64,000 nucleotides of DNA, taken from NCBI GenBank assembly GCA_963513935.1, contig OY740765.1, forward strand, positions 149,135,830 to 149,199,829, given 5' to 3'. This document shows, piece after piece, positions 35,655 to 45,923 of the stretch. Source of the DNA: Aphrophora alni. Taxonomy: Eukaryota; Arthropoda; Insecta; Hemiptera; Aphrophoridae. Positions within the stretch are counted from its first letter, which is position 1; each line of letters starts with the position of its first letter. The notes under the pieces were generated by a model. That model made no database searches and was not told the origin of the DNA. It saw nothing but the letters and a program-made list of their open reading frames with translations. The position numbers and the translations under genes are program-made.

Positions 35655-36300
35655 AGATGTTTTAACAAGTTATTTCTCTTCTTCTCACCTCTCTTAATCT
35701 TTTTATTCTTCTGTCTTCTACTTTTACTTTCCCCAATCATTATTTTTCCTGTGTATCGCTCGCCCTATCTCTTTTTTCAACGTCAATTGCTCTATCTTGC
35801 GTTAAAAAAGAAAAAAAAACGATGAAGCATTCGATTACTGTAATAGTTTTAAGGTCAGAAGAGAACAAAAGTTGGTCAAGAGAAACCTGATAGGAAAGAT
35901 GAAAGAGAAGGTTCTAACTCACGACTACATGAAGAAAGGTGTAGATCCTTCTACGGTCCTCAGGTCCGCCACCACCCTACTCAAGGCAATTATCATCGAA
36001 AAGTTTTTCGCTTTTCAACAAAAATAAAAATTTGTCTTTCTTTTTAGTATCTTTCCTTTAATATCTTCTCACTTTCTCCTGCATTTTCTATATCTTTACC
36101 TCTCTTTCTCTGACCCCCTCTTGCCACTTTGGTTCTCTCCTTCTCTTTCTCTCTTCCTTTCTTTCCACTCGTCTCCTCTCTTCTATTTCTCACCTTTTAA
36201 CATTATTTTCCTTTTTATTATTTCTCGCTAAAATTTTACTTGTTTTATATCTCCCCCATTTCTTTCCTTATCCCATATTCCTATTTCTTATCTTTCTGGT
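35655..36300. repeat. Pyrimidine-rich low-complexity sequence
   Basis: Plus-strand T/C-rich runs at about 35655-35800 and 36030-36300 (TTCTCTTCTTCTC-type) flank the family A copy. They probably grew from its pyrimidine-rich end. No coding is meant by the open frames here. Confidence 0.7.
35805..36000 (-). repeat. Dispersed repeat family A, copy 4
   Basis: The reverse strand contains GACCTGAGGACCGTAGAAGG, ATCTACACCTTTCTTCATGT, AGTCGTGAG and CTTGACCAACTTTTGTTCTC. Confidence 0.65.
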
Positions 36301-36367
36301 GAAAAGTATGAAACATTTAAAAAATTAGTCCGTTAGAAGGGTATTTTATCTTCATATTTTCAGTAAA

Positions 36368-36370
<3 letters not shown>

Positions 36371-36416
<46 letters not shown>
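36371..36416. repeat. (AT)n microsatellite
   Basis: Twenty-three uninterrupted AT units, followed by AGGCCTATATATA. Confidence 0.97.
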
Positions 36417-36419
<3 letters not shown>

Positions 36420-36702
36420 CCTATATATATTTCTTCTGAGGAAAACCCAACAGGTTATAAATAATTCTTCTTGTATGTATAATAATTTTAGAAAACCAAA
36501 ACAGAAAAGTATACACAGATTAAAGTGTTTTAGCTAATATTTCGTTATTCATAGCACAATAAAAGACATCAAGCTTAAAAAATATATCATTTCTATTATT
36601 TGCATAGATTGATATCATTCATTGTGCTATGAATAATATGCAATAAACAAAATGTTTCCTAAGATATTCTCTATAGTCTTTTGTTTACTTTTCCTATAAT
36701 TT

Positions 36703-36722
36703 ATATATATATATATATATAT
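36703..36722. repeat. (TA)n microsatellite
   Basis: About ten TA units. A 17-bp inverted pair built on ATTCATAGCACAAT lies just upstream (about 36547-36562 against 36620-36636). Confidence 0.9.
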
Positions 36723-36739
36723 TTAAAAGTTGGTCACGC

Positions 36740-36910
36740 AGGTAATTGCGATAAACATGAGTTCCTTTTTGACAAGGAAAACACACACTCTGTTCTTTGG
36801 CTGACCTCGATCGTATGATCAACGTAGACAAGACCGCATGTACAACTTTTGTTGAGTTTGTAGAAAGCTACACTAGTTTCCTTATTGCCTGTGTTATGAA
36901 ATAGGATTAC
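36740..36910 (-). pseudogene. Possible PLE GIY-YIG fragment
   Basis: The minus strand encodes a FYKLNKSCTCGLVYVDHT segment. It resembles the GVYKI-C-CG-VYVG-T core of PLE GIY-YIG domains with the second Gly changed to Asp. Nothing upstream or downstream extends the match clearly, so this is tentative. Confidence 0.35.
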
Positions 36911-37011
36911 TTTAATTACTATAATAGGTCGTGCTACAGGTTTATTAAACAATTAAAGATCGGTGGTTCAATTGTACTTATGAGTAAGTATATTATCCGC
37001 TTATGGTTATG

Positions 37012-37013
<2 letters not shown>

Positions 37014-37074
<61 letters not shown>

Positions 37075-37081
37075 GGGGGGG
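37014..37081. repeat. (TA)n(TG)n(G)n microsatellite
   Basis: TA repeat to about 37056, TG repeat to about 37073, then a run of eight or nine G. Confidence 0.95.
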
Positions 37082-37913
37082 TGTAATGCAATCAGAAGAC
37101 AATTTAATTCAGATAATATCTTAAAAGTGTCCAACCTTATAACCTCAGAGCAATGAAAATGCTGAGAAAGAGATCAAACTAAGATCCAAAGGACATCTCT
37201 TACCTCACTGACAGTAATCCTCTTGGTCCACTCGCAAATTGCTGGCCTCCTTTTCTTTACAGTTTTTGCTTGTATATCCTATAGTGTTCCCCTTTGCGTC
37301 TAGTGGCCTCAAGCCAAGAGGTCTCCTCACTTTTTACATTATTTCCCAACTATTGTCGATGCTCCACTGCCTACATTATGACTTAGAATAATTTATACCT
37401 ATCTAACGTAAATCTAATTTCTTAACCCTAACACCTGTCGTACTTATTGACGATCTTTAATGTTTTGGAATTGCCCGACCTTTTTTTCTGTGTAAAAATG
37501 ACAAATTGTAAAATAAAAGGTACATGCCAACTAAATAAATCCAACTAAAATAGCGGTAACTAGAGCGTTTATGACCAATTTGTTTTTTATTTTTGAAAAT
37601 TTCCAGTAAAATATTGTTATTTTGCGATAACTGTTTGATTTAGTATCGCACAATGCCTTGAAGAAAGAAATCTGGTCACCGCTGGATGCACAAGGTCAAA
37701 CTATACGCAGTGAGTTATGGTGGAACTTTTAAAGTAAGTCTTCGAAAAAGTATTTCAATTTAATATATTTATTATTCACAGGTTAATTTATTATTCACTT
37801 TAAATGACCAAAACTAGTGAAAAATCACTTATTGAAATAAACGAAGAAATTTTCCCAACATACATCGTACTTTCAACGAGATGACGTTTTGACTTGACAA
37901 TAATTCTGAAAAC
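37082..37913. other. No gene seen
   Basis: Sequence of ordinary composition leading into the satellite array; no coding recognised. Confidence 0.5.
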
Positions 37914-39222
37914 GGTTGGGCAATTCTATCAGTCATATACCATTGACGAATTATAGCCTTTATTGCTACCACTAAACAAACGGATGAGCAATTCTATCAG
38001 TCATATATACCATTGACGAATTATAGCCTTTATTGCTACCACTAAACAAACGGATGAGCAATTCTATCAGTCATATACCATTGACGAATTATAGCCTTTA
38101 TTGCTACCACTAAACAAACGGATGAGCAATTCTATCAGTCATATATACCATTGACGAATTATAGCCTTTATTGCTACCACTAAACAAACGGATGAGCAAT
38201 TCTATCAGTCATATACCATTGACGAATTATAGCCTTTATTGCTACCACTAAACAAACGGATGAGCAATTCTATCAGTCATATACCATTGACGAATTATAG
38301 CCTTTATTGCTACCACTAAACAAACGGATGAGCAATTCTATCAGTCATATATACCATTGACGAATTATAGCCTTTATTGCTACCACTAAACAAACGGATG
38401 AGCAATTCTATCAGTCATATACCATTGACGAATTATAGCCTTTATTGCTACCACTAAACAAACGGATGAGCAATTCTATCAGTCATATACCATTGACGAA
38501 TTATAGCCTTTATTGCTACTACTAAACAAACGGATGAGCAATTCTATCAGTCATATACCATTGACGAATTATAGCCTTTATTGCTACCACTAAACAAACG
38601 GATGAGCAATTCTATCAGTCATATATACCATTGACGAATTATAGCCTTTATTGCTACCACTAAACAAACGGATGAGCAATTCTATCAGTCATATACCATT
38701 GACGAATTATAGCCTTTATTGCTACCACTAAACAAACGGATGAGCAATTCTATCAGTCATATATACCATTGACGAATTATAGCCTTTATTGCTACCACTA
38801 AACAAACGGATGAGCAATTCTATCAGTCATATATACCATTGACGAATTATAGCCTTTATTGCTACCACTAAACAAACGGATGAGCAATTCTATCAGTCAT
38901 ATACCATTGCCGAATTATAGCCTTTATTGCTACCACTAAACAAACGGATGAGCAATTCTATCAGTCATATATACCATTGACGAATTATAGCCTTTATTGC
39001 TACCACTAAACAAACGGATGAGCAATTCTATCAGTCATATACCATTGCCGAATTATAGCCTTTATTGCTACCACTAAACAAACGGATGAGCAATTCTATC
39101 AGTCATATACCATTGACGAATTATAGCCTTTATTGCTACCACTAAACAAACGGATGAGCAATTCTATCAGTCATATATACCATTGACGAATTATAGCCAT
39201 TATTGCTACCACTAAACAAACG
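37914..39222 (+). repeat. Satellite array, 19 units of 68 or 70 bp
   Basis: Nearly identical units carry CAATTCTATCAGTCATATAC, CATTGACGAATTATAGCC, TTTATTGCTACCACTAAAC and AAACGGATGAG. Units differ mainly by CATATACC (68 bp, S) or CATATATACC (70 bp, L). Reading left to right the order is S L S L S S L S S S L S L L S L S S L (11 S, 8 L, matching the total length). Point variants are CTACT for CTACC in unit 9, TTGCCG for TTGACG in units 15 and 17, and GCCAT for GCCTT in the last unit. The first unit is diverged at its start, as expected at an array edge. High identity implies recent amplification or homogenisation. Confidence 0.97.
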
Positions 39223-40419
39223 TAGTATTTACAAATTTAAAATTTCTTTCACACTAAAACTGATATTTTTCCGGTTAATTATTTGCAGTGAGAAGCTACA
39301 AGATCACGCAGTAATCTCTTGAGAGTGGTGGCAATAAGTTGTTTATCGAAAACAACGTATTTACTGCGTCGACAGTTATGTTCAGTTGACCAGTCGTCCT
39401 TAGTTCAACTATTTTTAGAGTTTAGTTTTATTGACTTCTATTTTTCCTAATTTCGTTCGTATGTATATATAGTCTTAGTTGTTTTGACTAGCTTAAGCAT
39501 TCAGTTTTATTTTATTTTAGGTTATTACTTTCTAGTTTTTAATATAGCCTAGTCCTAGATACGAGGCTGCTGGCGTTTTCATTATGAGTTCTACGTTTAT
39601 CCATTGATTAAAGACGATACTTTCTGTAGTAATTTTTATATACATAAATGATGGCAAATGTCCGAAAAAATCGTGCCAACAATTAGAAAAATCAATAATA
39701 ATCTAATATATATTTTTTAAACTGATCCCTCAGTCGTTTACAGGTACACAAACATAGTTGAATTGAACAACAAAGACCAGACCACAACCTCAATGCTGAG
39801 TCAATGTAACCACGCCCCAAGACCTAAATTAGACGCTCATATTGATTGAGATGAATACTCTTTCATTTGGCTTTGTTGGCCCTTGGATCCATTTGGATGT
39901 ACTCGAGTGAATTCATAAAAACCCGTGCCATTCCTCTTTTCTGCCATAATAAACCGTAGTAAAGTAAGCCCGTTACTAACAGTTTCTTTTTTGATTACTT
40001 ATTTTAAATTTATTATTATGTAACTAATTGTTTTAAACGCAGTACTTGGACAAAAGTAAACCATACAGTTGGCTGTAATCTTATCATTTTCTTATAGAAT
40101 TTTAAAAATAAACTGATTTAATAAAGCGATAATTTGTTCATGAACATCCTCGCAATCATTAGTAGAAAATAAAAATTTTTGTTGTACTTTAAGCTGAAAA
40201 CGGACAATCGTAATGGTTTTTTTTTATTATTGTTTTCAATAAAAAATTTGAGTTTTCTTCAAAATTTGACGTTGCATACGTGTGTCTAAAATTAAAAGTA
40301 ATCGAAAGTAAGATTTAATAGCTTGCTCACAATTTTAGCACGATAATATTGTAAATACACGCACAATAAGCTAGAAATGATACTAAATTACTCCTATATT
40401 TGGGATCAATGAACGTTTC
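39223..40419. other. No gene seen
   Basis: AT-rich flank of the satellite; no coding or strong repeat recognised. Confidence 0.5.
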
Positions 40420-40715
40420 ATTCACTCTGGTGTCCCCATGAACGAAAACGCAATAGCTAAAATTTCTATAATATAAATAATATATAAACTACAGGTATGT
40501 GGCCCGGCCGCAGAGGAACACAACACAAATAAGTACAGAAGTTGCCGGAGCGAGAACCATTAATTTCCCCTGCCAAGAAATACAAGAGAATGGGTTACTT
40601 GGAAATATTACAAAGTGCACCACATGAAATTGTGTTGCTTCTAATGAATAATGTTATAAAAACATGAAGTGGTACACGTATTGTAAGTGTACCGTGTACC
40701 AGTGTATTTACTTCC
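40420..40715 (+). repeat. Repeat family G, plus-strand copy
   Basis: About 300 bp recurs in reverse at 43905-44215 with roughly 80-85% identity. The best-kept core runs from GGCCGCAGAGGAACACAACA through AAGTTGCCGGAGCGAGAACC to ATTAATTTCCCCTGCC. It is noncoding and could be a short interspersed or nonautonomous DNA element. Confidence 0.75.
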
Positions 40716-40922
40716 CCCAACCCCACTTTTTATACTCTCTTGAATATATGAGTTAAATAAAATGTATTTTATACATACTTTCTTTCTTATTCATAGTACG
40801 TCTCAATGGTCATATCATATGGATCGTTAGATTGCAACTTTTACTGACTTTTTATCGGTTTTTCGAGGATATTTTTAAAAGCTTTGTGAAATACATGTTC
40901 GACCGCTTTTATGAAATATATC

Positions 40923-40926
<4 letters not shown>

Positions 40927-40994
<68 letters not shown>

Positions 40995-40995
40995 T
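40927..40995. repeat. (CA)n(TA)n microsatellite
   Basis: About 24 CA units to 40975 followed by about ten TA units. The 89-codon frame across it is spurious. Confidence 0.95.
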
Positions 40996-41233
40996 ATATC
41001 TTCGTTTAAGTTCTTCAAAACATCAGCGAATTTATACACCCTTGATTTCTTTTCGGTTCCTTGTGTTTTTGAGTGTTGTTAGTAAAAAACAAAATAATTA
41101 ATCTAGCGAAAGCATTAAAACAAATTTTGGCAGAGACAAAGTATTCTACAGAAACTTTACTTTTCTTCTCTGTGTTAGCTAACAGATTTCCTTCATTTTG
41201 TTGTGATTTGATTCATATGTAGAAGTGTGAAGG

Positions 41234-42173
41234 TTTTTTTTTTTTTTTTTTTTTTTTTAGAGTAGAAGATATCCTCATGGACCTTTCTACTCAGGGCCTG
41301 TCCCTGGGTTGTACCGGACTCCTACCGGCTAAAACCCCTTCCCTTTTAGAGACGAAGATGTTATGTCTATTTCAAGACATTACTTCAAGTGGGACCGGTC
41401 CTTCATTGACTTTCTCCTGTTCTTTTCTACGCTATTAGTATTGTCATTCATTCTGATTTATTTCTCAAAATTTTGCTAATAAAGTCATTCATTATCTTCC
41501 ACTTCTCACTTGTCTCTAACATAATCTAGATTATATTTCTGATGAAATGATTGAATCAGCCATCTCAGTCATGACCTGTCTTTCTTCTTCCCATGCTTCA
41601 CACATGATCAAATTATACTCTGCATCGTCGACTTCTGCATCAGATATCACACTTGTCGTTGTCGTATATTTTAAATGTTGTTAGAAACGATTTAAAGCAA
41701 CCGTGTTTTGTAAAAGCCTGCGTGAGGTAAGTCTCTGGCTTCTCGTCTTTTTAGCCCTACAGTCTTACTTGTTGTTGTCACACATTGTGAAGTAGACTTC
41801 ATACCTGTCAAATGCCAGCAGATCCGCTGGTGGTGTTCTACCTAACAAAAGCACAGCTCTTTCAGTAACGGTGCTGTATGCTGATGTAATTCTTAATGTT
41901 GTACATCTCTGTGCTGAAGCTAATTTCTTCTTCATTGAGGTATTTGTCAATTCATTTGCCCAAATTAGTGTTGCATACAGTATCTTGAGTTGGATTACAC
42001 TCGACAGTTGTCTTCTCTTCTTTTCCGAAGACTTGTACAATATTTGCACACTCATGATAACAAAGAACGACAACATCCTAGATGACGTTGTTAGAACACT
42101 AAAACTCTTTCAACCTTGCGTTGTTGGGAAGACCTCAAAAGCACGTGAATATATACAATTGACTTCGGAATGA
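41234..42173 (-). mobile_element. 5'-truncated R1-clade LINE with poly(A) tail
   Basis: Read on the minus strand, the element holds the C-terminal part of a reverse-transcriptase protein (42076-41765), a zinc-knuckle region (about 41690-41560), a ~300-bp 3' UTR and an A25 tail (T25 at 41234-41258). This order is the 3' end of a non-LTR retrotransposon copied by target-primed reverse transcription. The 5' boundary near 42170 is approximate and no target duplication was found. Some R1-clade elements insert into rDNA, but there is no rDNA here, so this is either a dispersed lineage or a stray copy. Confidence 0.85.
41560..42076 (-). pseudogene. R1-clade LINE reverse-transcriptase C-terminus (broken)
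   Basis: The open part (42076-41765, 103 codons) contains ILYATLIWANEL, LASAQRCTTLRITSAYSTV and LLGRTPPADLLA. These are the segment after the catalytic palm found in R1-clade proteins (usual form YG..WA, then R..LR..SAYRTVS, then G..P..LLA). After frame changes it continues with a LTQAFTKHGCFKSFL segment, KCDI, and DDAEYNLIMCEAWEEER, the terminal zinc knuckle C-x2-C...H-x4-C. One Cys is lost at a stop and His is replaced by Tyr. Several disruptions make it inactive. Confidence 0.85.
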
Positions 42174-42784
42174 AATTCTCAATTGGTAATTTTTAATAAA
42201 ATGTTTTCTTATAATCAAATCAGTAAGACCATCCTGCTGTATGTTATCCAACTGTGGGATTGTATTAGACGTACCACATCATCAAAACAATTCATAGAGT
42301 AGGGGGGAATACTCCGTGGCATGTTCACAACCGGGATAATCATAGAGATCTTGTAATTCAATGTTAGACGTAGAGATCAAGAAATTTGCTGACAAACACA
42401 AGTCAGACTTCATCAATACGTCAATTTAGAACTTTTTCAACTGCCTAACAATTCAGAACTTAGTTCGAAGATTGAAGAAGAAGATTATTCTAAAATATTC
42501 GCAAAACGAAGTGTCTTTGAGTGATTAGTGTCTACGGATGAGTTAATGTAAACTGTAGTGTTTACATCTGAATTATAGTAGGTAATTATTTAATTATTTA
42601 TGTTTATTATATTATTGACAGGTTCGTCTTGCACCATTTTTTGTCATATTAATCTCCCTTTTGGTGAAAAAAGGAAAATATCTTCTGCAAATCATCAGCA
42701 CTATAACACACTGTTCCAGTGGAATTCCATTTTTAAAACATGGCTTTTCTTTTTGCCAATCAGTTGTAAACACAAATAGTATGT

Positions 42785-42830
42785 TTATTTATTCAATCGC
42801 GTTTCAACGATAAATCTTCTTAGTAATAAA
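42785..42830 (-). repeat. PLE-type end (decayed)
   Basis: The reverse strand reads GAAGATTTATCGTTGAAACG then CGATTGAATAAATAAAC, like the arms at 17.4 and 53.8 kb. The facing arm is nearly gone, but the following AACTAAACTATAACT and GTGAGAATTTGTGTTCT blocks (to about 42890) match the spacer and flank of the 53.8-kb palindrome. It is therefore a third, decayed copy of that structure. Confidence 0.55.
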
Positions 42831-42889
42831 CGAACTATGTTAACTAAACTATAACTAATTTGCGATAACATTTGTGAGAATTTGTGTTC

Positions 42890-43150
42890 TTGTTTTAGTC
42901 TATCAATAGATTGTTGTTGGATTATAAAAGTGTATTTATCAGTTGTAAAGGTGACTTAGCAACCAAAACGTGTTTTTTTACTAGTTGTAAGTTTAACTTA
43001 ATCTAGTGGCAAAGTTTTGAAGACTTCCAAGCAATCACAGTAAACTTGGCAGTCGAGCTACAATGCACGTCTTATACAAACTACGTGAAGATTTAAACAA
43101 CGTGCTAGTAGATTACATCATGGCTTAAAGATGATTGTAACGTACAAGAT
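42890..43150 (+). repeat. Repeat family E, partial copy
   Basis: Shares TTGTTGTTGGATTATA, GTAAGTTTAACYTAATCTA, CTTCCAAGCAATCA, CAGTCGAGYTACA and a GATTTAAACAACGTGCTAGT block with the 1.1-kb inverted pair at 50770-51923 and 55364-56500. Confidence 0.65.
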
Positions 43151-43324
43151 AACCAATTCGTGGTGGATAAAATTCCTCTCCGAGGAAGGAAACAGTTTCG
43201 TTTGAAAACAGTAAATTGAATTTAAATATCCATTAGTGTTAACATAACATTTTTAAAAGTCAAGGGAAGTATTGTAATGAAAGAACTCTAGTATAAAACA
43301 CAGTCATACTATAGGAATCACAGT

Positions 43325-43864
43325 ATGATTTTTTTGCCGTATCAACTGAAAGAAAAAGAGGCCGTCCGGACCTATAAAATTTCTACACTGAATTTCCAAC
43401 CTGCCGACAATTGTGGGCTATACAACGGGCAAGGAACATTTGACGGGGAGAAAATTGACAAACTTCCAAATCACAGAGGCCACATTTTTCTTAGCGTTGG
43501 GAATATTGATGAAGTGTTTCATCCACGAACGATCCTGGTGGGAGGTGTTTTAAATTTATATTTTAGAATCATCTGAACAAGAGTACCTGACCAAATGTAC
43601 GAGGGCTTTAATGTGTTCCGGAGGGAAGGTGCTCTTTGGTGTTGTCGGAAATGATGAGTGGCATTCTTATTGTTCACAAAGTCAGTAAATACAGGAGGGA
43701 AAAATTGCCTGAACATTTTTAACAATTATGAAAATATTAAAAACAACTCAATAGGCTCCTCAAAATCAGTCTTATATCAAAATCAATTAAAATTCTTGGA
43801 GTGGGTAACAAGAAGAAGAAAAAAAGGTACAGATGAAAAACTCTTTATACATTATATAGTATAA
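43325..43864 (+). pseudogene. Unrecognised open frame with internal stops
   Basis: One reading frame is open for 83 codons (43325-43576), passes stops at 43574-43576 and near 43640, and reopens for 68 codons (43658-43864). The first part has mixed composition with segments such as NCGLYNGQGTFDGEKIDKL that do not look like random AT-rich translation. I do not recognise it. It may be a decayed transposon protein or an exon fragment. Confidence 0.2.
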
Positions 43865-43904
43865 TGAACTCATAATAGTTCAGATATGTATAAATAATGG
43901 AAGT

Positions 43905-44215
43905 GGAGGAGTAACACACTGGTGCACTGTACACACACAATACTGTACCACGTCATGCTTTTTATTCATTAGAAGCAACACAATTTCAATTGGTCCACTT
44001 TGTAATATTTCCAAGCAAAGCTATTTTCTTGTATTTCTTGGCAGGGGAAATTAATGGTTCTCGCTCCGGCAACTTCTGTACTTATTTGTGTTGTGTTCCT
44101 CTGCGGCCGGACAATATACATGTATTATTTATTACCGCATTTATATTATAGAAATGCAACTAATGTGTTTTTGCTCACGGAAATTCTTACACCTGGGTAC
44201 AAGAAAGTCCTTTCA
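43905..44215 (-). repeat. Repeat family G, minus-strand copy
   Basis: Reverse complement of 40420-40715. It keeps GGCAGGGGAAATTAATGG and TGTTCCTCTGCGGCCGG. Confidence 0.75.
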
Positions 44216-44339
44216 TCTTAATTATGAGTAACTTAGCATCGCCTTTTTTTCGACTACCATGTTTGGGTGTGTATATTTGTAGTAAGCAGAATGATGTAGG
44301 AAATACGAAGAGAGATAAAGTGAGACAATTATATAGCGA

Positions 44340-44480
44340 TTGATAAAATGAGAAGGACATTAAAGGAAGGACTTAAAGGTAGGAGAAGGGGAAACCTCTC
44401 AGTCAACCAAGACTACATGGAAAATGTGTAGATCCAGCCAGATTCCTCGGGATTGCCAACCCCATACTCACTATAGTAAA
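44340..44480 (-). repeat. Dispersed repeat family A, copy 5
   Basis: The reverse strand has GGCAATCCCGAGGAATC, GGATCTACACATTTTCCATG and TAGTCTTGGTTGACTGAG. The 60-codon frame over 44403-44585 is partly this repeat. Confidence 0.65.
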
Positions 44481-44584
44481 CCCTTGAGGGGAGAAAAAAT
44501 CTCTTGTTAAAAGTTTTACTTCTGACCACAAGGAACAATATTCACTTAACAGTAATGGATTTGGAATATAACGCAACTTACTCA

Positions 44585-44860
44585 AACTATATTCCTCAGT
44601 TGTTTTTGTAAAGGGTTTTCAACAATGAAATATACCGTCTCTTCTGTGCCTTTTAATAACAAATCAAGGCAAGGCGAAGGGTCGCCGCGAGATGTGTTTT
44701 TAATGAACACCCACTCGGAGGTAATCGACTTCTTGATGTAATTTTTCTGCAAAGTGAACTTTTTATTAGATTGACCGAGGATGCAGGCGTCAGGGTGTAA
44801 TAAGAAATCGATTTCAAAATTACGTTTTAATAGAGGAGAATGGAGAAACATTTTCCTGTT
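44585..44860 (-). pseudogene. Open copy of the unknown coding sequence paired with 35.3-35.5 kb
   Basis: An 89-codon minus-strand frame contains IDFLLHPDACILGQSNKKF, WVFIKNTSRGDPSPCLDLLL and ETVYFIVENP. Its nucleotide similarity to 35340-35535 is about 75-78%. The match includes conserved residues around CILGQSN and WVFIKNT. No start context or neighbouring coding is evident, so it is probably a fragment of a repeated element's protein rather than a host gene. Confidence 0.4.
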
Positions 44861-45029
44861 GTAAACTGTATCAGGATTGTAAAGGTCATACGTACACTAA
44901 AACCTACTGTATCAATTGTAATAAATTATGGATAAACACTGCACTTACATATTAGCACAAGCTAGGAATGTATCTGGCTCGCATATGCGCAAACAGTGTT
45001 TATAACCTCAACAAGATTAGTGATGAGCA

Positions 45030-45780
45030 AATGCAAGATCAAGACCAAGACTTTGTTGTCTTGGTCCACGTATTTTCTCGCACACCCAGTCTTGGTCTTG
45101 GTATTGTTATTGCACACCCAGTCTTGGTATTAGTGATGTTCTTACTCACCCAATCTTTGTCTTGGTAATGTTCTTACGCATCTAGTCTTGGTCTTAGTAT
45201 TATTCTCGCACACCCAGTCTTGGTCTTGGTATTTTCCTTGCACATCCTATCTTGGTCTTGGTAATGTCCATGCACACCTAGTCTGGGATTGGTATTATTC
45301 TTGCACACCCAGTAGTGGTCTTGGTAATGTTCTTACACACCCAGTTTTGGTCTTGTTAATGTACTTACATACAGTCTAGGACTTGGTATTGTTTTCTCAA
45401 AACCCAGTCTTGGTCTTATTCTTGGACACCCAGTCTTGGTCTTGTTCTTGCATTGGTGTTTTTCTTGGATATTGTCTTTATACATCTCGTCTTGGTCTTG
45501 GTATTGTCTTTGCACACCTAGTCTAGGACTTGGTATTGTTCTCGCACACCCAGTCTTGGTCTTGGTATTGTCTTTGCACACCCAGTCTTGATCTTGCTTT
45601 GGTGTTTTAGGTCTTGGTCTCTGTATTGGTGTTGGTATTTTTCTTGCACACCCAGTCTTGGTCTTGATATTGCCCTTGAACATCCCGTCTTGGTCTTGGT
45701 ATTGTTTTCCCACACCTAGTCTTGGTTTTGCATTGGTGTTTTAGGTCTTGCTCTCTGTTTTGGTGTTGGTATTGCTAAAG
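45030..45780 (+). repeat. ~31-bp minisatellite
   Basis: Imperfect units of GCACACCCAGTCTTGGTCTT followed by GGTATTGTTCTT run for about 750 bp, with shorter ~21-bp derivatives around 45410-45450. At its left edge GACCAAGAC faces GTCTTGGTC and could form a hairpin. Open frames of up to 126 codons on the minus strand (45333-45713) are repeats of a KTKTGCARTIP-like peptide and are by-products. Confidence 0.9.
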
Positions 45781-45877
45781 AGTCTCACTTTTTAAATTAT
45801 TCATACATTTTTGTTTTTAAATATATAAAACCTGTATATCAATTAAAAAATCGGTGTTTTAAATAATACTTTAAATT

Positions 45878-45879
<2 letters not shown>

Positions 45880-45921
<42 letters not shown>

Positions 45922-45923
45922 TA
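45880..45923. repeat. (TA)n microsatellite
   Basis: About 17 TA units with one interruption. Confidence 0.95.

Noticed and set aside
37914..39222. GGATGAG and GACGAA in each satellite unit look like a hammerhead core (CUGAUGAG ... CGAAA).
   Set aside because: The invariant CUGA is GGA here in every unit, GAAA is GAAT, and no three-stem fold closes; the resemblance is superficial.
45333..45713. 126-codon minus-strand open frame.
   Set aside because: It is translated minisatellite (KTKTGCARTIP-like repeats), with no independent evidence of coding.
45030..45780. Regularly spaced repeats were considered as a CRISPR-like array.
   Set aside because: The repeats are contiguous and degenerate with no unique spacers, in a eukaryotic genome.
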